A stretch of DNA of 64,000 nucleotides from JAFDWI01 sp964544305 (GCA_964544305.1 CAZJAZ010000006.1:1-64000); one strand, 5' to 3'; positions 54,651 through 64,000 are shown, counted from the first letter of the stretch. Notes: generated by a model from the sequence alone, not told the origin. Numbers and translations: made by a program.

Positions 54651-57083
54651 TCAGTCGATAGCCATACCCTCCATCGGGTAGTAGCCACGTCGTGACGGGT
54701 GGAACACGATCTTGGTTGATGCAAATGTGGACGGGTCAAGTCGTTCAAGGGTTTGATCGGTCAACAGAATCGGCGCCCCATTGGCGACGAGCACCCGGGA
54801 CACACGAGGTTGTTCGGCCGGGCTGCAACGGAAGTATTTCGCTTTGCCAGCTTTATCGGGCGCATATTGCCGCACGAGGTCGTCGCCAATTGGCGAACAC
54901 TCATGGCGTGACCATTCGAGGTCATCTGGTGTGTCGTTGGCACAGCCCAACACGATCGCATCTGGGCCAAGCATTTGTGTGGCTGGTCCACTTGGGATGG
55001 GGACCGTGGCGCACGGCGCGGGCATCACCGGTGGTTTCGATGCGACCGGCAATGCCTTCTGGCTGACCCCGCGCTCCACGTTCAAGACAACCGCGTGATT
55101 TGGGTTATCCGAATTCCATTGGGTGTCACCGATCCCCCACATCGCCAGCTTCTTTGTCGGCCAATAAGTGAACGCGTGATGATCAGAACCCACCTCGTCT
55201 TGTGACCAGGGCATCTCCCACGACCCGGCCACGACCGGCTTGTCTGCGTTGCTCACGTCAAGGAGTTCGGCACGCACCCATGCTCTTGATACCGGGCCGT
55301 TCGGGCCAGGCACCTCATCGGAACGAGATCCAATAAGCAATGCACGTTGTTTGGGCAATGGATGAAAGTAACTGGTCGCTCCGCTCAACGTGACGCTGCC
55401 TGCTCGCTGCGGTTTCGCCGGATCCGACACATCAATGACGGTGACGTCACGACCCCAGGTTCCGGCCGCAACGAGGATGCGCCCCTCCAAATACCGCACG
55501 GCCTGAACGGCACCGTTGCCGTCGGAAAGATCGCTCACGTGTGCAATCGCATTGAGACGCCCCACCCCAGTCGCCTTGAACAACGTCAGATCGACCGTGG
55601 TGTCAGGTCGCTGATTCCACGGTGTTCCTTTACTCGTCACCACCGCAATCGCCTCGCCTACTTCACCAAATGCAAACTGATTGACGGTCGATCCATCTAC
55701 CACGCCAGAGCCCACATACGTCGGTGCTCCCGTCTTGGGGAACGTGAACTCATGGATCGCAGTCTTCCAATCATCGAACTTCAAACGATTCCGATCGATC
55801 GGATCGACCCACACCTGCGACGAAATCGCAACCTTGTCAAGCCCGGCATACAACGTGGTTGACGGCGCCAAAATGGCTGTTCCGGCCGGTTCGAAACGAC
55901 CCGAGCCAAGAGGGAACGTGACCATGGAGGTCATCGCAACCCCGGCAAACGTGACGGGCACGTGCACCCGGTTGCAGGGCACCAAGGGTTCTGGGTTGCC
56001 AGTCGATCGCTGCCAGTCTGGAATCCAATCGGGCGCATTCGATGCGGCAACCGTGCGGCGATTGCGCTCCAGAGCTATGGGAACCGATGCCGGTGTGGTG
56101 GGCATCACCATGCCGATGTCGGCCATGTTCGATGCGGTCACGAGTCGAATCTGGCCTCCAACGAGCCGTGCGGCCACGAGTGACCCCTCGACCTTGGCGC
56201 GATCGGTTACGCGCGGGTGCGACGGGTCTCGAGCATCAACAAACGTGACGGTGAAATAGTTTGTGGATGACTGTGTCGCCGACGGATCTCCTGCGACAGG
56301 TTTGACGGTGTCGGATTCGGTTCCGAACACGACAATTCGACCATTGCCAACCAACAGCGATGAGGCTGCGGTCGCAACATCGGCAATATTGCCTTTGCCT
56401 TTTGCTACGCCGATGGGAACAGTGACATCAAGGGTTGCGAGCACATTGAGGCGTTGCGCGTCGGTAATCCGCATGTTGCCTTTGCCGTCCAGGTCATAGA
56501 TCAGTGAGCCCACCGCTTTGACCGAGTCAAGTTCGTCAACACCTTCAACCTGCACATTGGTACCAAGCGTTTCTCCTTGTGTCCCGCCGCCCGCGCCAGC
56601 GGAATCGGCAACCGCAGCTGACTTCTCATCCGCGGAGACTGCTTGGCCGACCGACTCGAACCGACCTCCGAAGCTCGCGCCAAAGCCCCGGCTGCCCACG
56701 TGTTGGGCACCAACTTTTCGTAGATCGCCAATGAGTGCATCGCAACTCGCAAACGACTGCACATCGGCCACGAGTTTCACCTGCGTTGGGTTAATAGGTT
56801 TGGGTCCAAGCGAATCAAGCACCTGATCAACGCGTTTCCCATACGCCGTTTGTGTCGGTGGACTTGTTGAATCTTGGGTAGCAAGGATCGTTCCAAGCAC
56901 GAGTACAAGTACGGCGAGGCCACCGGCGACAATGCCACGTCGCTGGGCACGCCGGGCCAAGATGCGACTTGCGATGTTTGTGACATCAAGCGGTTTGGCA
57001 CGTTGGCGGACCTGTGCTCCCAGGCGGGTCAACGCTTGGTCGACGCCATCGTCTTGTGGTTCACGTTCGTCGTTCTCAGTCAT
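54651..57083 (-). CDS. Membrane-anchored beta-propeller protein, likely anti-sigma
   Basis: An 810-residue protein with a 50-residue cytosolic part rich in Arg and Ala, a single transmembrane segment (about residues 51-68) and an extracytoplasmic C-terminal beta-propeller of the PF09826-like group (VEGVDELDSVKAVG, IDVSDPAKPQRAG, SYFHPLPKQRALLIG). Its ATG lies in an 8-base overlap with the ECF sigma stop, and the topology is that of an anti-sigma factor, with a sensor outside. The anti-sigma role is an inference from the context; no canonical ZAS motif is visible. Confidence 0.8.
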   Translation of the reverse strand: MTENDEREPQDDGVDQALTRLGAQVRQRAKPLDVTNIASRILARRAQRRGIVAGGLAVLVLVLGTILATQDSTSPPTQTAYGKRVDQVLDSLGPKPINPTQVKLVADVQSFASCDALIGDLRKVGAQHVGSRGFGASFGGRFESVGQAVSADEKSAAVADSAGAGGGTQGETLGTNVQVEGVDELDSVKAVGSLIYDLDGKGNMRITDAQRLNVLATLDVTVPIGVAKGKGNIADVATAASSLLVGNGRIVVFGTESDTVKPVAGDPSATQSSTNYFTVTFVDARDPSHPRVTDRAKVEGSLVAARLVGGQIRLVTASNMADIGMVMPTTPASVPIALERNRRTVAASNAPDWIPDWQRSTGNPEPLVPCNRVHVPVTFAGVAMTSMVTFPLGSGRFEPAGTAILAPSTTLYAGLDKVAISSQVWVDPIDRNRLKFDDWKTAIHEFTFPKTGAPTYVGSGVVDGSTVNQFAFGEVGEAIAVVTSKGTPWNQRPDTTVDLTLFKATGVGRLNAIAHVSDLSDGNGAVQAVRYLEGRILVAAGTWGRDVTVIDVSDPAKPQRAGSVTLSGATSYFHPLPKQRALLIGSRSDEVPGPNGPVSRAWVRAELLDVSNADKPVVAGSWEMPWSQDEVGSDHHAFTYWPTKKLAMWGIGDTQWNSDNPNHAVVLNVERGVSQKALPVASKPPVMPAPCATVPIPSGPATQMLGPDAIVLGCANDTPDDLEWSRHECSPIGDDLVRQYAPDKAGKAKYFRCSPAEQPRVSRVLVANGAPILLTDQTLERLDPSTFASTKIVFHPSRRGYYPMEGMAID

Positions 57084-57573
57084 GGCTGCTCACTTGGTTT
57101 GCAATCGCATTGGAGGTACGCAATGTGCCCCGTGCTCGGTAAAGAAGCGATTTGACGGCCGGGACACTCAAATGCATCGTTTCAGCAATGTCGTCAATGC
57201 TCAGATCGGCCACGTAATGCAGCGCGACCGCGGCTGCTTGTTCTTTCGGAAGCGCACGCACTGCGTCCCAAATCTGCTGATCAGCCAGAGGTTGGGCAAG
57301 ATCCGACGAGACTGCTGCACCGTTTGCTTCAATTCGTGCAAGCGCACGCTTTTCGTTGACATTTCGACGCTGCGCCGAAATGGCTGCGTTGATGGCTACT
57401 CGGCGCACCCAGGCGCCAGGTCGATCCAGCTTCGAGACGCGACGCCACCGCGCATAGCAACGTTCAAACGCGTCTTGGGTGATGTCTTCGGCGCGTTGCC
57501 AGTCGCCGACAATGGCGTAGACGGCCGCGTTCAGCGTTTGGCTTTCTGCCGTGACGAGTTCAGCGAACTCCAT
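57076..57573 (-). CDS. ECF sigma factor
   Basis: A 165-residue ECF sigma. Region 2 has RAEDITQDAFERCYARWRRV and RPGAWVRRVAINAAI; region 4 has LPKEQAAAVALHYVADLSIDD and HLSVPAVKSLLYRARGTLR. The ATG at 57573 has GAGG 7 bases upstream. It is adjacent to the beta-propeller protein on the same strand and to a TetR gene on the other. Confidence 0.92.
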   Translation of the reverse strand: MEFAELVTAESQTLNAAVYAIVGDWQRAEDITQDAFERCYARWRRVSKLDRPGAWVRRVAINAAISAQRRNVNEKRALARIEANGAAVSSDLAQPLADQQIWDAVRALPKEQAAAVALHYVADLSIDDIAETMHLSVPAVKSLLYRARGTLRTSNAIANQVSSHD

Positions 57574-57688
57574 ATTGGACCTCACAGTACAAACACACGT
57601 TTGGGGTGCCGTTATGGTCGCGCACTTTTTGCAAGTCTTCTTGTCATTGAGGCGGGCGTCGCGTAACCACGTAAATGGGGACGCGCAG

Positions 57689-57694
57689 TATTCT
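57689..57694 (+). promoter_or_regulatory. Possible -10 element, leaderless TetR mRNA
   Basis: TATTCT ends 8 bases before the GTG at 57703, which has no ribosome binding site. This spacing is compatible with a leaderless transcript. No clear -35 is seen. Weak evidence. Confidence 0.3.
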
Positions 57695-57702
57695 CTAGTG
57701 CT

Positions 57703-58338
57703 GTGTCTGACACCCCGCCAACCGATCGATTGCCCCGCGGGCCCCATCAACTCACCCGTGATCAAGTGCACGAGTCGCAGCGATCACGCATGTTCACCGC
57801 AATGATCGATGCGGTCGCCGAAAAGGGCTACGTGAAAACCACGGTCGGCGATGTCCTTCGCGGTGCCGGAGTGTCACGGGCCACGTTCTACGAGCAGTTC
57901 ACCGACAAAGCGGACTGTTTCTCTGCGACCTACACCTGGGTCGTTGACCTCTTAGGTCAATTGGTCGACGTGGAACTCGCCGCCTCAACGTCGCCGGAAG
58001 ATCCCCTCGCCACCATTGACACGCTCGTCGGGTTCTACCTTGATCTCCTCACGCAGGCACCGAGTTTGGCGAAAGTATTTCTCGTCGAGGTGTATGCGGC
58101 CGGGCCAGTCGTTATTGAGTTGCGCAAGCGTACCGTTGACGCGTTTGTCGATCAGATCTGCACGACACTCGTGCCGCAACTCACCAACGATGCCGACGCA
58201 CATTTCACGGTGCGCATCCTCGTGACGTCGCTCGTCGCGATGGTTACCGAAGCAGTCGCGATTGGGGACGTTGCACACCTTGGCGAATTGCGCGCCCCGT
58301 TTCGCGCCGTTGTCGAACGGCTCTTGAACGGCCACTAA
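57703..58338 (+). CDS. TetR-family transcriptional regulator
   Basis: A 211-residue TetR regulator. The HTH is in VAEKGYVKTTVGDVLRGAG and VSRATFYEQFTDKADCFSAT, followed by helices of a ligand-binding domain with SLAKVFLVEVYAAGP. The ligand and targets are unknown. GTG start at 57703. The gene converges on DUF3151. Confidence 0.93.
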   Translation: MSDTPPTDRLPRGPHQLTRDQVHESQRSRMFTAMIDAVAEKGYVKTTVGDVLRGAGVSRATFYEQFTDKADCFSATYTWVVDLLGQLVDVELAASTSPEDPLATIDTLVGFYLDLLTQAPSLAKVFLVEVYAAGPVVIELRKRTVDAFVDQICTTLVPQLTNDADAHFTVRILVTSLVAMVTEAVAIGDVAHLGELRAPFRAVVERLLNGH

Positions 58339-58339
58339 T

Positions 58340-58358
58340 CGACCCGGGCTTTTGGTCG
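58340..58358. terminator. Weak bidirectional terminator hairpin
   Basis: CGACC (58340-58344) pairs with GGTCG (58354-58358) around CGGGCTTTT, in the 22-base space between the convergent TetR and DUF3151 genes. The stem is short; the position is its main support. Confidence 0.3.
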
Positions 58359-58360
58359 GT

Positions 58361-58810
58361 TTAGCGCTGCGAGTTGACCGTCAACCAATCCGGGTCGAGT
58401 TGGCGCAAAAACAGACCACATCGTTCGGCTTCATCGCTCTCACCGATGCGATCGGCCCGACGCGCGAGTTCAGACAAGCACCGGAGAAACCCGCGGTTCT
58501 CCTCATGGGACCATCGCACCAGGCCGCTTCCCCGCCAACCGTTTTGGCGCAACGCGTCGAGCCCTCGGTGATAGCCAACCCGGGCATAGGCGTAACCTTC
58601 AACGTCGTCGCGCGCAAGTGAACTGAGCGCCGCCCAGGCATCAAGAAAGGTTGGCTTTTGTGCAACAACGGCAGCGACCGCGGTGCGACTCGCGTCAGGT
58701 TCAGGTATCGCACACGCCTCACGCAGCGCTTGAAGAAGCGCCGGTGGCTCGGTGGGAAGAATGACTTCAGGCGGTTTCGGGCCCGGAGCACCAACAAGAT
58801 GTTCGGTCAT
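58361..58810 (-). CDS. DUF3151 protein
   Basis: A 149-residue protein of the actinobacterial DUF3151 family. The signature is EGYAYARVGYHRGLDALRQN followed by NGWRGSGLVRWSHEENRGFL and then the AERCGLFLRQLDP tail. The N-terminal part has PTEPPALLQALREA and a TFLDAWAALSSLA segment. No catalytic residues are known for the family. The ATG at 58810 is the first in the family-like part. Confidence 0.88.
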   Translation of the reverse strand: MTEHLVGAPGPKPPEVILPTEPPALLQALREACAIPEPDASRTAVAAVVAQKPTFLDAWAALSSLARDDVEGYAYARVGYHRGLDALRQNGWRGSGLVRWSHEENRGFLRCLSELARRADRIGESDEAERCGLFLRQLDPDWLTVNSQR

Positions 58811-58892
58811 CGCGGCCACGTTAGCGAGAACGGACCACGGCCAAAGCCACGCTCGGTAGGCTGACGGCGCGCAACCATTGGAGTCGAACGCC

Positions 58893-61205
58893 GTGCACGA
58901 CAGACGATCTTTACGCAACAGAATGGTCGCCACGACCTGCTTAACGCTCGTCTTTGTTGTCTCAACGGCGTTCGTTCAATCGTTGCCGGCACATGCCGCG
59001 GTGAAGCCTCCGATTGACACTCGCACCTCGCCGATCTCGGGCACCTATACCGTTCGCTATGTCGACCCGAAACCTGATTCACCTGGATTGTCGAGCGAAA
59101 CAATTGCAGGCATCGACACAGGAAGCGAGTTCGTGCGGGTCAAAGAGAATCAGGTGCCGGCCGGGATCAACCCTGGTGACCAGGTGCTCTTGACCAAACC
59201 CGGTGCTGTACTCAAGGCCCTCGCCAAACCGACCGCAAAGACACGGCCACCAGATCTTGGAATAGCGACTTCAGGCACGAAGAAGGTGCTCTTCGCAATG
59301 GTTCAATGGTCTGGAAACCCAGCTGATTCCGTTAACAACGACAACGCAACAACGCTGCTCACACAGAACGCAAATTGGTATCACACCGTTTCTGGTGGAC
59401 GGCTTGCCATGCCGGGCACTTCGACCGGGTGGATCACCATCACGCCGCCAACGGGATCTTGTAGCGGGGACTTCATTGCGTTCACCTCGTCGATGATGAC
59501 CCTCACCCGATCGAAACTCACCGCCATGGGATACAACCTCGCGGGCTACGACACCATCGCCATCTACTTTGCAAGCTCAAGTGCGCAAACCGAATGTGCT
59601 TGGGCGGGACTCGGCGGCGGCGGTCAGGTCTGGATGGCCGGAGACGATGATCTCAGTGTGCTCGTACACGAACTCGGTCACACGCTGAATCTTGGGCACG
59701 CCGCACGACTGTCGTGCACAACGGCAAGTGAGCCTGTTGCACTGGGCGACGATTGCGTGGGCCAAGAGTACGCGGACCGTTCTGACGCCATGGGCAACGG
59801 TCCGCCCGCGATGTTTGCAGCACCCCATCTTGACGCGCTCGGCTGGTTTGGCCCGGGCGAGCTTGTAACAATCACGCCACCGGCCTCGGGTTCTGACGAT
59901 CGCACGTTCACGCTCGGGCCCTTAGAAACACTGGGGGCAGGCACACGCGCCGTCAAAGTCGAACTTGCCGATGGATCAGCGATTTACTTTGAAAATCGAC
60001 AGATGATCGGCATTGACGTCAACAACTTTTCGCCTTACAGCGAGGGGGTACTGGTGCACTACCGGCCCTCGTCGATGGCGAGCCTAACGTGCAACGGCAA
60101 TCTCATCGGATGCGCCGCTGATCAGTATCTCCTTGAGGCAACGGCTGGAATGCAAACACAGGACCCAACTTGGCGGCTCCAGAGCGGCAACGTTCTCAAC
60201 TTGTTGAATGGGGCACTGACCGTATCGGTCCAAAATGGCACCGGCGACGACATGACACTCAACCTTCACGTCGCCGCTTTTCCGATTGCCGCACCGACTG
60301 TTGTGTCAGTCGTTCCTGGCGATGCGCAAGCAACCCTCACCTGGACGGATTCGACAGGGGCACTCGGGCGACCACCATCTCGCTATCTGATCGAATGGAA
60401 TGACCTCGACAACGAATTCGTACGGTCTGAACAAACGACGTCGGACGCGAGCTCGTACACCGTGCGCGACCTTTCCCCAGGCCGCTATCAGTTTCGAGTT
60501 ACGGGGATAAACGAATTTGGAACGGGTGTCGCCTCAGCGTGGTCAAGCCCAATCGATGTACGTGTGCATGTGGCGAGCGAGGCTTTCGTGAAAGCCGCTT
60601 TCCGTGATTTTTTGGGTCGAGCAGCAACAACAGATGAAGTTCTCACCAATAGCCAACGACTTGACCAAGGCACGACAAGTCGCAGTGATTTTGTTGAAGG
60701 ATTGGCCAACTCGCCTGAATGGGTAGGCGCTGTTGTCAACGCCATGTACGTCGATACTTTGGGCCGAACGGGTGAACCGGGCGGTGTGACGTTCTGGTCA
60801 AATCAGATCCGACGTGGGACAAGAAGCGTTGCACAAGTGGCGGGCAGTATGTACGCAAGCAACGAGTACTACACCGGTATTGGCGGTGGGACCGACACGT
60901 CATGGATTCATGACCTGTATCTCAAATTGTTACAGCGACCTGCCGACTCATCGGGGCTCAACTACTGGCGCAATCAAATTGCGACGCACGGTCGAACCTG
61001 GGTGGCAGTTCGCTTTTACAACTCTCCAGAATCCGCACGCACCCGCATCAACACGCTGTACCAGAAACTACTTGGTCGCAGCGTCGACCCGGTCGGTGCC
61101 GGGTTCTGGACGCCTCGAGTCATCGCACAAGGCGACATTGCCCTCGCCGTCGACCTTGCAGCCAGCACCGAATACTTCACTCGTGCTCAAGCCCGCTTCC
61201 CTTAA
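58893..61205 (+). CDS. Secreted metalloprotease with FN3 and DUF4214 repeats
   Basis: A 770-residue exported protein. Residues 1-35 are a signal peptide ending near SLPAHA. A gametolysin-like zinc protease domain follows with HELGHTLNLGHA (HExxHxxGxxH type) at about residue 265. A fibronectin type III domain lies at about 470-560, and the last 200 residues hold three DUF4214-type repeats, each containing phrases like LGRTGEPGGVTFWSNQI, LQRPADSSGLNYWRNQI and LGRSVDPVGAGFW. The GTG at 58893 with GGAG upstream is preferred to a TTG at 58878. Confidence 0.9.
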   Translation: MHDRRSLRNRMVATTCLTLVFVVSTAFVQSLPAHAAVKPPIDTRTSPISGTYTVRYVDPKPDSPGLSSETIAGIDTGSEFVRVKENQVPAGINPGDQVLLTKPGAVLKALAKPTAKTRPPDLGIATSGTKKVLFAMVQWSGNPADSVNNDNATTLLTQNANWYHTVSGGRLAMPGTSTGWITITPPTGSCSGDFIAFTSSMMTLTRSKLTAMGYNLAGYDTIAIYFASSSAQTECAWAGLGGGGQVWMAGDDDLSVLVHELGHTLNLGHAARLSCTTASEPVALGDDCVGQEYADRSDAMGNGPPAMFAAPHLDALGWFGPGELVTITPPASGSDDRTFTLGPLETLGAGTRAVKVELADGSAIYFENRQMIGIDVNNFSPYSEGVLVHYRPSSMASLTCNGNLIGCAADQYLLEATAGMQTQDPTWRLQSGNVLNLLNGALTVSVQNGTGDDMTLNLHVAAFPIAAPTVVSVVPGDAQATLTWTDSTGALGRPPSRYLIEWNDLDNEFVRSEQTTSDASSYTVRDLSPGRYQFRVTGINEFGTGVASAWSSPIDVRVHVASEAFVKAAFRDFLGRAATTDEVLTNSQRLDQGTTSRSDFVEGLANSPEWVGAVVNAMYVDTLGRTGEPGGVTFWSNQIRRGTRSVAQVAGSMYASNEYYTGIGGGTDTSWIHDLYLKLLQRPADSSGLNYWRNQIATHGRTWVAVRFYNSPESARTRINTLYQKLLGRSVDPVGAGFWTPRVIAQGDIALAVDLAASTEYFTRAQARFP

Positions 61206-61223
61206 TCCTGTTTGCCTGAACCT

Positions 61224-64000
61224 TTAGACGACGTCGAACAAGCCACGAATGTCATCCGCGCTCAACGCCCCCGACAGAGCGCCATCCGCGTCCATGACGT
61301 CTGCAAATAACGCGGCTTTGCGTGCTTTGAGTTCCATCACTTTTTCTTCGATTGTCCCGGTCGACACGTAGCGATACACGACAACCGGATTCACTTGTCC
61401 GATGCGGTGCGCCCGGTCAACCGCTTGGGATTCCACCGCCGGATTCCACCATGGGTCAAGGACGAAGCAGTAATCAGCTTCGGTCAAGTTCAACCCCACG
61501 CCGCCAGCTTTGAGGCTGATGACAAACACGGGCACCGCTCCTGACTTGAATGCGTCGATTGGTTTGTCTCGCCGACGCGTTCGGCCGTCAAGGTACGCAT
61601 AGTCGATGCCCGCCGCGTCAAGGCGCGCTTTCACTCGGGCGAGGTATCGCGTGAACTGGCTGAATACGAGCGCCCGATGGCCTTCGGCGAGTACCTGCGT
61701 GAGATCTTCAATGAGACGATCTACTTTGGCAGAACCGATGTCGTCGTGGGCTTCATCAACAAGTGCGGGGTCGAGACTGAGTTGGCGCAACAGTGTGAGT
61801 GCTTTGAAGATCTCAAACCGGTTTCGTTGCATATCACCAACGAGACCGAGCACCTTTTGGCGTTGGCGTTGCAGTTGCGTTTGATAAATCCGAGCGTGGC
61901 GGCTCGACAGTTCTACCTCAATGGTTTGCTCGATTTTGGGTGGCAGTTCGCTAAGAACCGCGTCTTTGGTGCGTCGTCGCATGAGCGGTGCGATGCGACG
62001 ACGAAGTGTTGCGAGCAGTTCTGGGGCTTCACCTCGCTCGATGGGTTTGCGGTACACGGTGCTGAATCGTTGGGGGTCCGGATAGAGCCCGGGTGCGACA
62101 ATGGACAGCAGCGCCCACAGATCCATGAGCGAGTTCTCCATCGGGGTACCGGTGATCGCGAGCTTTGTTTTCGCAGGAAGTCGCCGCACGCATTGGTACG
62201 TCTTGCCTTGATGGTTTTTCACGAACTGGGCTTCGTCAAGGAGCAAGAGTTCCCATTCGACCGATTCATATGACTCAGCTTCGAGGCGAAAGAGCGCATA
62301 TGAGGTAACCACCAAGTCTGCTCCCGCAATTGCATCGACCAGATCTGTACCCCGACGCGCTTTCGTTGCATGTATGGTCGCTACGGCAAGTTCTGGCGCG
62401 AATCGGTTCGCCTCGTGACGCCAATTTTCAACGACACTTGTTGGCGCCACCACCAAGAATCGAGCATCGGGGTTAATCGCCTTGGCATGCAGACACAACG
62501 CCAGGGTTTGAATGGTCTTGCCCAAACCCATGTCGTCGGCGAGGATGCCCCCAAGTTGGTTTCTATGCAAAAACGCAAGCCAGTTGAGACCTTCTTGTTG
62601 ATAGGTGCGGAGTTCCGCATGCAAACCCTCGGGCACCTCTATTGGCGCGGGGGCTTCCAAATCACGCATTCGGGCCAGGTTGGCTGACCATTTTTCGCTT
62701 TGGCGTTTGACAACACCGAGCGCGGCAAGTTCATCCCACCACGACGTTTGGTAGGGATTGATTCGCACGTCACCGTCGCCGTTGTCATCGGTTAAGCCGC
62801 GCGCCTCGCCAATAAGTTCATGCAGCCGCGCGAACTCAGGACGATCGAGTCGGAGCCAGGTCCCAGACGGCAAAATCAACACGGGTTGGTCATCGGTAAG
62901 CGCCGCGAACAACGATGCGAATGGAATGTCTTCGCCGTCAACGCTTATCTCGACTGACAGATCGAACCAGTCGGTCCCGTCGTTCCCCGTAGCCGAATCT
63001 TGTACATCAAGTTCAACTAATGGATCACCGGTTGCCTCACGAAGCGTGGGCAATGATGTCTCGGTCACGTCACGAACACGGACAGCGATTTGGTCAATAT
63101 CCTCAAAAAACGAGACGACGGCGCCCAGCAGCGTGATCACATCTGCGCCCCGCAACACCCGGTTCCACGGGCGCCCCGCAAGTGCCACAAGCTCGGCCTG
63201 CGTGCCGTCTGGCAACTTGAGGTCTGCGATCGCTCGTCGTTCCGCTTCGAGGTCTCGTGTCACGTCGTCGCCACTATGGAGGGGATACTCGATAGTGGCT
63301 GAACCACGCTGGTAGCTGGCAAGCCACCGCGTCTCGATCGCATCGAGCGCGGTGCGTTGCACCTCGAGGACCAGCCGGTCAAAGACAGATTCGACGATTG
63401 CAACGGAGCCATCGTGCGAACCCACATTGGCGTGACGCGCGAGATGCGGGTGGTACACGTTCAACAACTCGTCAACGTCAGATGCAGGCACCCAGAGCGC
63501 CTCGCTCGTGTACAGACGTGCGAGACCGGCTGGCATCTCTTTGGCAAGCGCCGCGAGCACGATTTCACCGTTGGGAAATACCGTGACGATGCCATGGGAT
63601 GGCTGCCCGATGAGTCCGAAGCACTCTGGATCAGGATCGAGAATGCGATCACCAAGAGTCATCCCAACGTGCATGGTGACGCCGCCATCGTCTGCTTCTT
63701 GCAAATCCAGGGTCGCTTGGGCCCGGTCGACGGCCAAGTACACGTCGGTCGCCAAGCCGCTCGCATCAACCAGGGTGACCCCAACCTCAATTGCGTGGGC
63801 AAGATGAAGCCACACGTCGGCCCCAAATTGCGATAGATCAACCGCCACGTTCGAGGACGAAAACCACCCCCGCTCAACCGTAGAAAGCATGCCGCGAATT
63901 GCGGCAACCTGACGCGGGTCAAAGTTTCGAGCGCCGTAACCCGGGTAGCCATCAAAATCACGCCAGGCGACACCTGATCGTATCCACCGCTCTTTTGCAC
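61224..64000 (-). CDS. SNF2-family helicase, 5' end beyond the window
   Basis: The frame is open to the right edge, where residues ERWIRSGVAWRDFDGYPGYG are already coding-like, so the gene begins outside. The helicase has LADDMGLGKTIQTLALCLHA (motif I), LLLDEAQFVKNH (DEAQ box), ITGTPMENSLMDLWA, VFSQFTRYLARV and VDRAHRIGQVNPVVVYRYV. The first 400 visible residues are the N-terminal SNF2-associated region of HelZ-like proteins. An ATG at 63890 lies inside the gene. It is convergent to the metalloprotease gene with 18 bases between. Function: ATP-dependent DNA translocase; role unknown. Confidence 0.92.
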   Translation of the reverse strand, partial: AKERWIRSGVAWRDFDGYPGYGARNFDPRQVAAIRGMLSTVERGWFSSSNVAVDLSQFGADVWLHLAHAIEVGVTLVDASGLATDVYLAVDRAQATLDLQEADDGGVTMHVGMTLGDRILDPDPECFGLIGQPSHGIVTVFPNGEIVLAALAKEMPAGLARLYTSEALWVPASDVDELLNVYHPHLARHANVGSHDGSVAIVESVFDRLVLEVQRTALDAIETRWLASYQRGSATIEYPLHSGDDVTRDLEAERRAIADLKLPDGTQAELVALAGRPWNRVLRGADVITLLGAVVSFFEDIDQIAVRVRDVTETSLPTLREATGDPLVELDVQDSATGNDGTDWFDLSVEISVDGEDIPFASLFAALTDDQPVLILPSGTWLRLDRPEFARLHELIGEARGLTDDNGDGDVRINPYQTSWWDELAALGVVKRQSEKWSANLARMRDLEAPAPIEVPEGLHAELRTYQQEGLNWLAFLHRNQLGGILADDMGLGKTIQTLALCLHAKAINPDARFLVVAPTSVVENWRHEANRFAPELAVATIHATKARRGTDLVDAIAGADLVVTSYALFRLEAESYESVEWELLLLDEAQFVKNHQGKTYQCVRRLPAKTKLAITGTPMENSLMDLWALLSIVAPGLYPDPQRFSTVYRKPIERGEAPELLATLRRRIAPLMRRRTKDAVLSELPPKIEQTIEVELSSRHARIYQTQLQRQRQKVLGLVGDMQRNRFEIFKALTLLRQLSLDPALVDEAHDDIGSAKVDRLIEDLTQVLAEGHRALVFSQFTRYLARVKARLDAAGIDYAYLDGRTRRRDKPIDAFKSGAVPVFVISLKAGGVGLNLTEADYCFVLDPWWNPAVESQAVDRAHRIGQVNPVVVYRYVSTGTIEEKVMELKARKAALFADVMDADGALSGALSADDIRGLFDVV

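Noticed and set aside
1..64000. CRISPR arrays, prophage or insertion sequences
   Set aside because: No repeat-spacer pattern, integrase, transposase or target-site duplications were seen.

Overview
The window looks like a continuous piece of an actinobacterial chromosome (Actinomycetota). Lineage-typical families in it are a SigR/RsrA-type ECF sigma and zinc anti-sigma pair, a Tad locus with a DUF4244 pilin-like protein and an Ssd-like ATPase, a DUF3151 protein, a DUF2342-type zinc metalloprotease and an NlpC/P60 hydrolase with an N-terminal coiled coil. GTG and TTG starts are frequent, stop/start overlaps are common and gene density is high. No insertion sequence, prophage or CRISPR array was seen. 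Gene order around folP-folE-hpt-tilS-metalloprotease and holB-topA-helicase-tad-HAD hydrolase follows, from memory, the order of the Mycobacterium tuberculosis Rv3608c-Rv3661 segment. An acidimicrobial lineage is plausible, but that is inference.

Layout. Positions 0.1-9.8 kb (minus strand) hold a folate, purine-salvage and tRNA block (folP, a CocE-type lipoprotein, folE, hpt, tilS, metalloprotease), then a small membrane protein, rsrA and sigR, then holB, tRNA-Thr, a lipoprotein and tmk. Positions 9.8-23 kb hold topA, an acyl-CoA dehydrogenase, nhaA with an RsbV/RsbW-type partner-switch pair, a DEAD/DEAH helicase, the Tad locus and a HAD hydrolase. Positions 23-35.5 kb hold a GT-C-type membrane protein, purH and purN, an ABC1 kinase, an ABC exporter, an HSL-type hydrolase, sucD, sucC and a B12-binding protein. 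Positions 35.5-49.2 kb hold a Rieske-like membrane protein, a GHMP kinase, lipoproteins, pcrA, a YbhN-type membrane protein, NlpC/P60, a TetR regulator, an FKBP isomerase, a large BPI-like lipoprotein and a second GT-C-type protein. Positions 49.2-64 kb hold two tRNA-Ser genes, an AhpD-like protein, DUF2237, tRNA adenosine deaminase, a two-component system, a NYN protein, an ECF sigma with a beta-propeller membrane protein, a TetR regulator, DUF3151, a secreted metalloprotease with DUF4214 repeats, and a SNF2 helicase cut by the right edge.

How genes work together. The B12-binding protein with sucCD suggests methylmalonyl-CoA to succinate flow. RsrA/SigR is a thiol-stress regulatory pair. The second ECF sigma gene overlaps a membrane-anchored beta-propeller protein built like an anti-sigma factor. 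RsbV/RsbW-like proteins overlap nhaA. CpaF, TadB, TadC, DUF4244 and TadE form a compact pilus or secretion machine.

Most notable observations: four long near-perfect palindromes (29772, 31823, 44833, 50323) share a degenerate outer-arm consensus and show compensatory base changes, and an in-frame TAG interrupts the lipoprotein signal peptide of the BPI-like gene. All functions are read from sequence without database searches.
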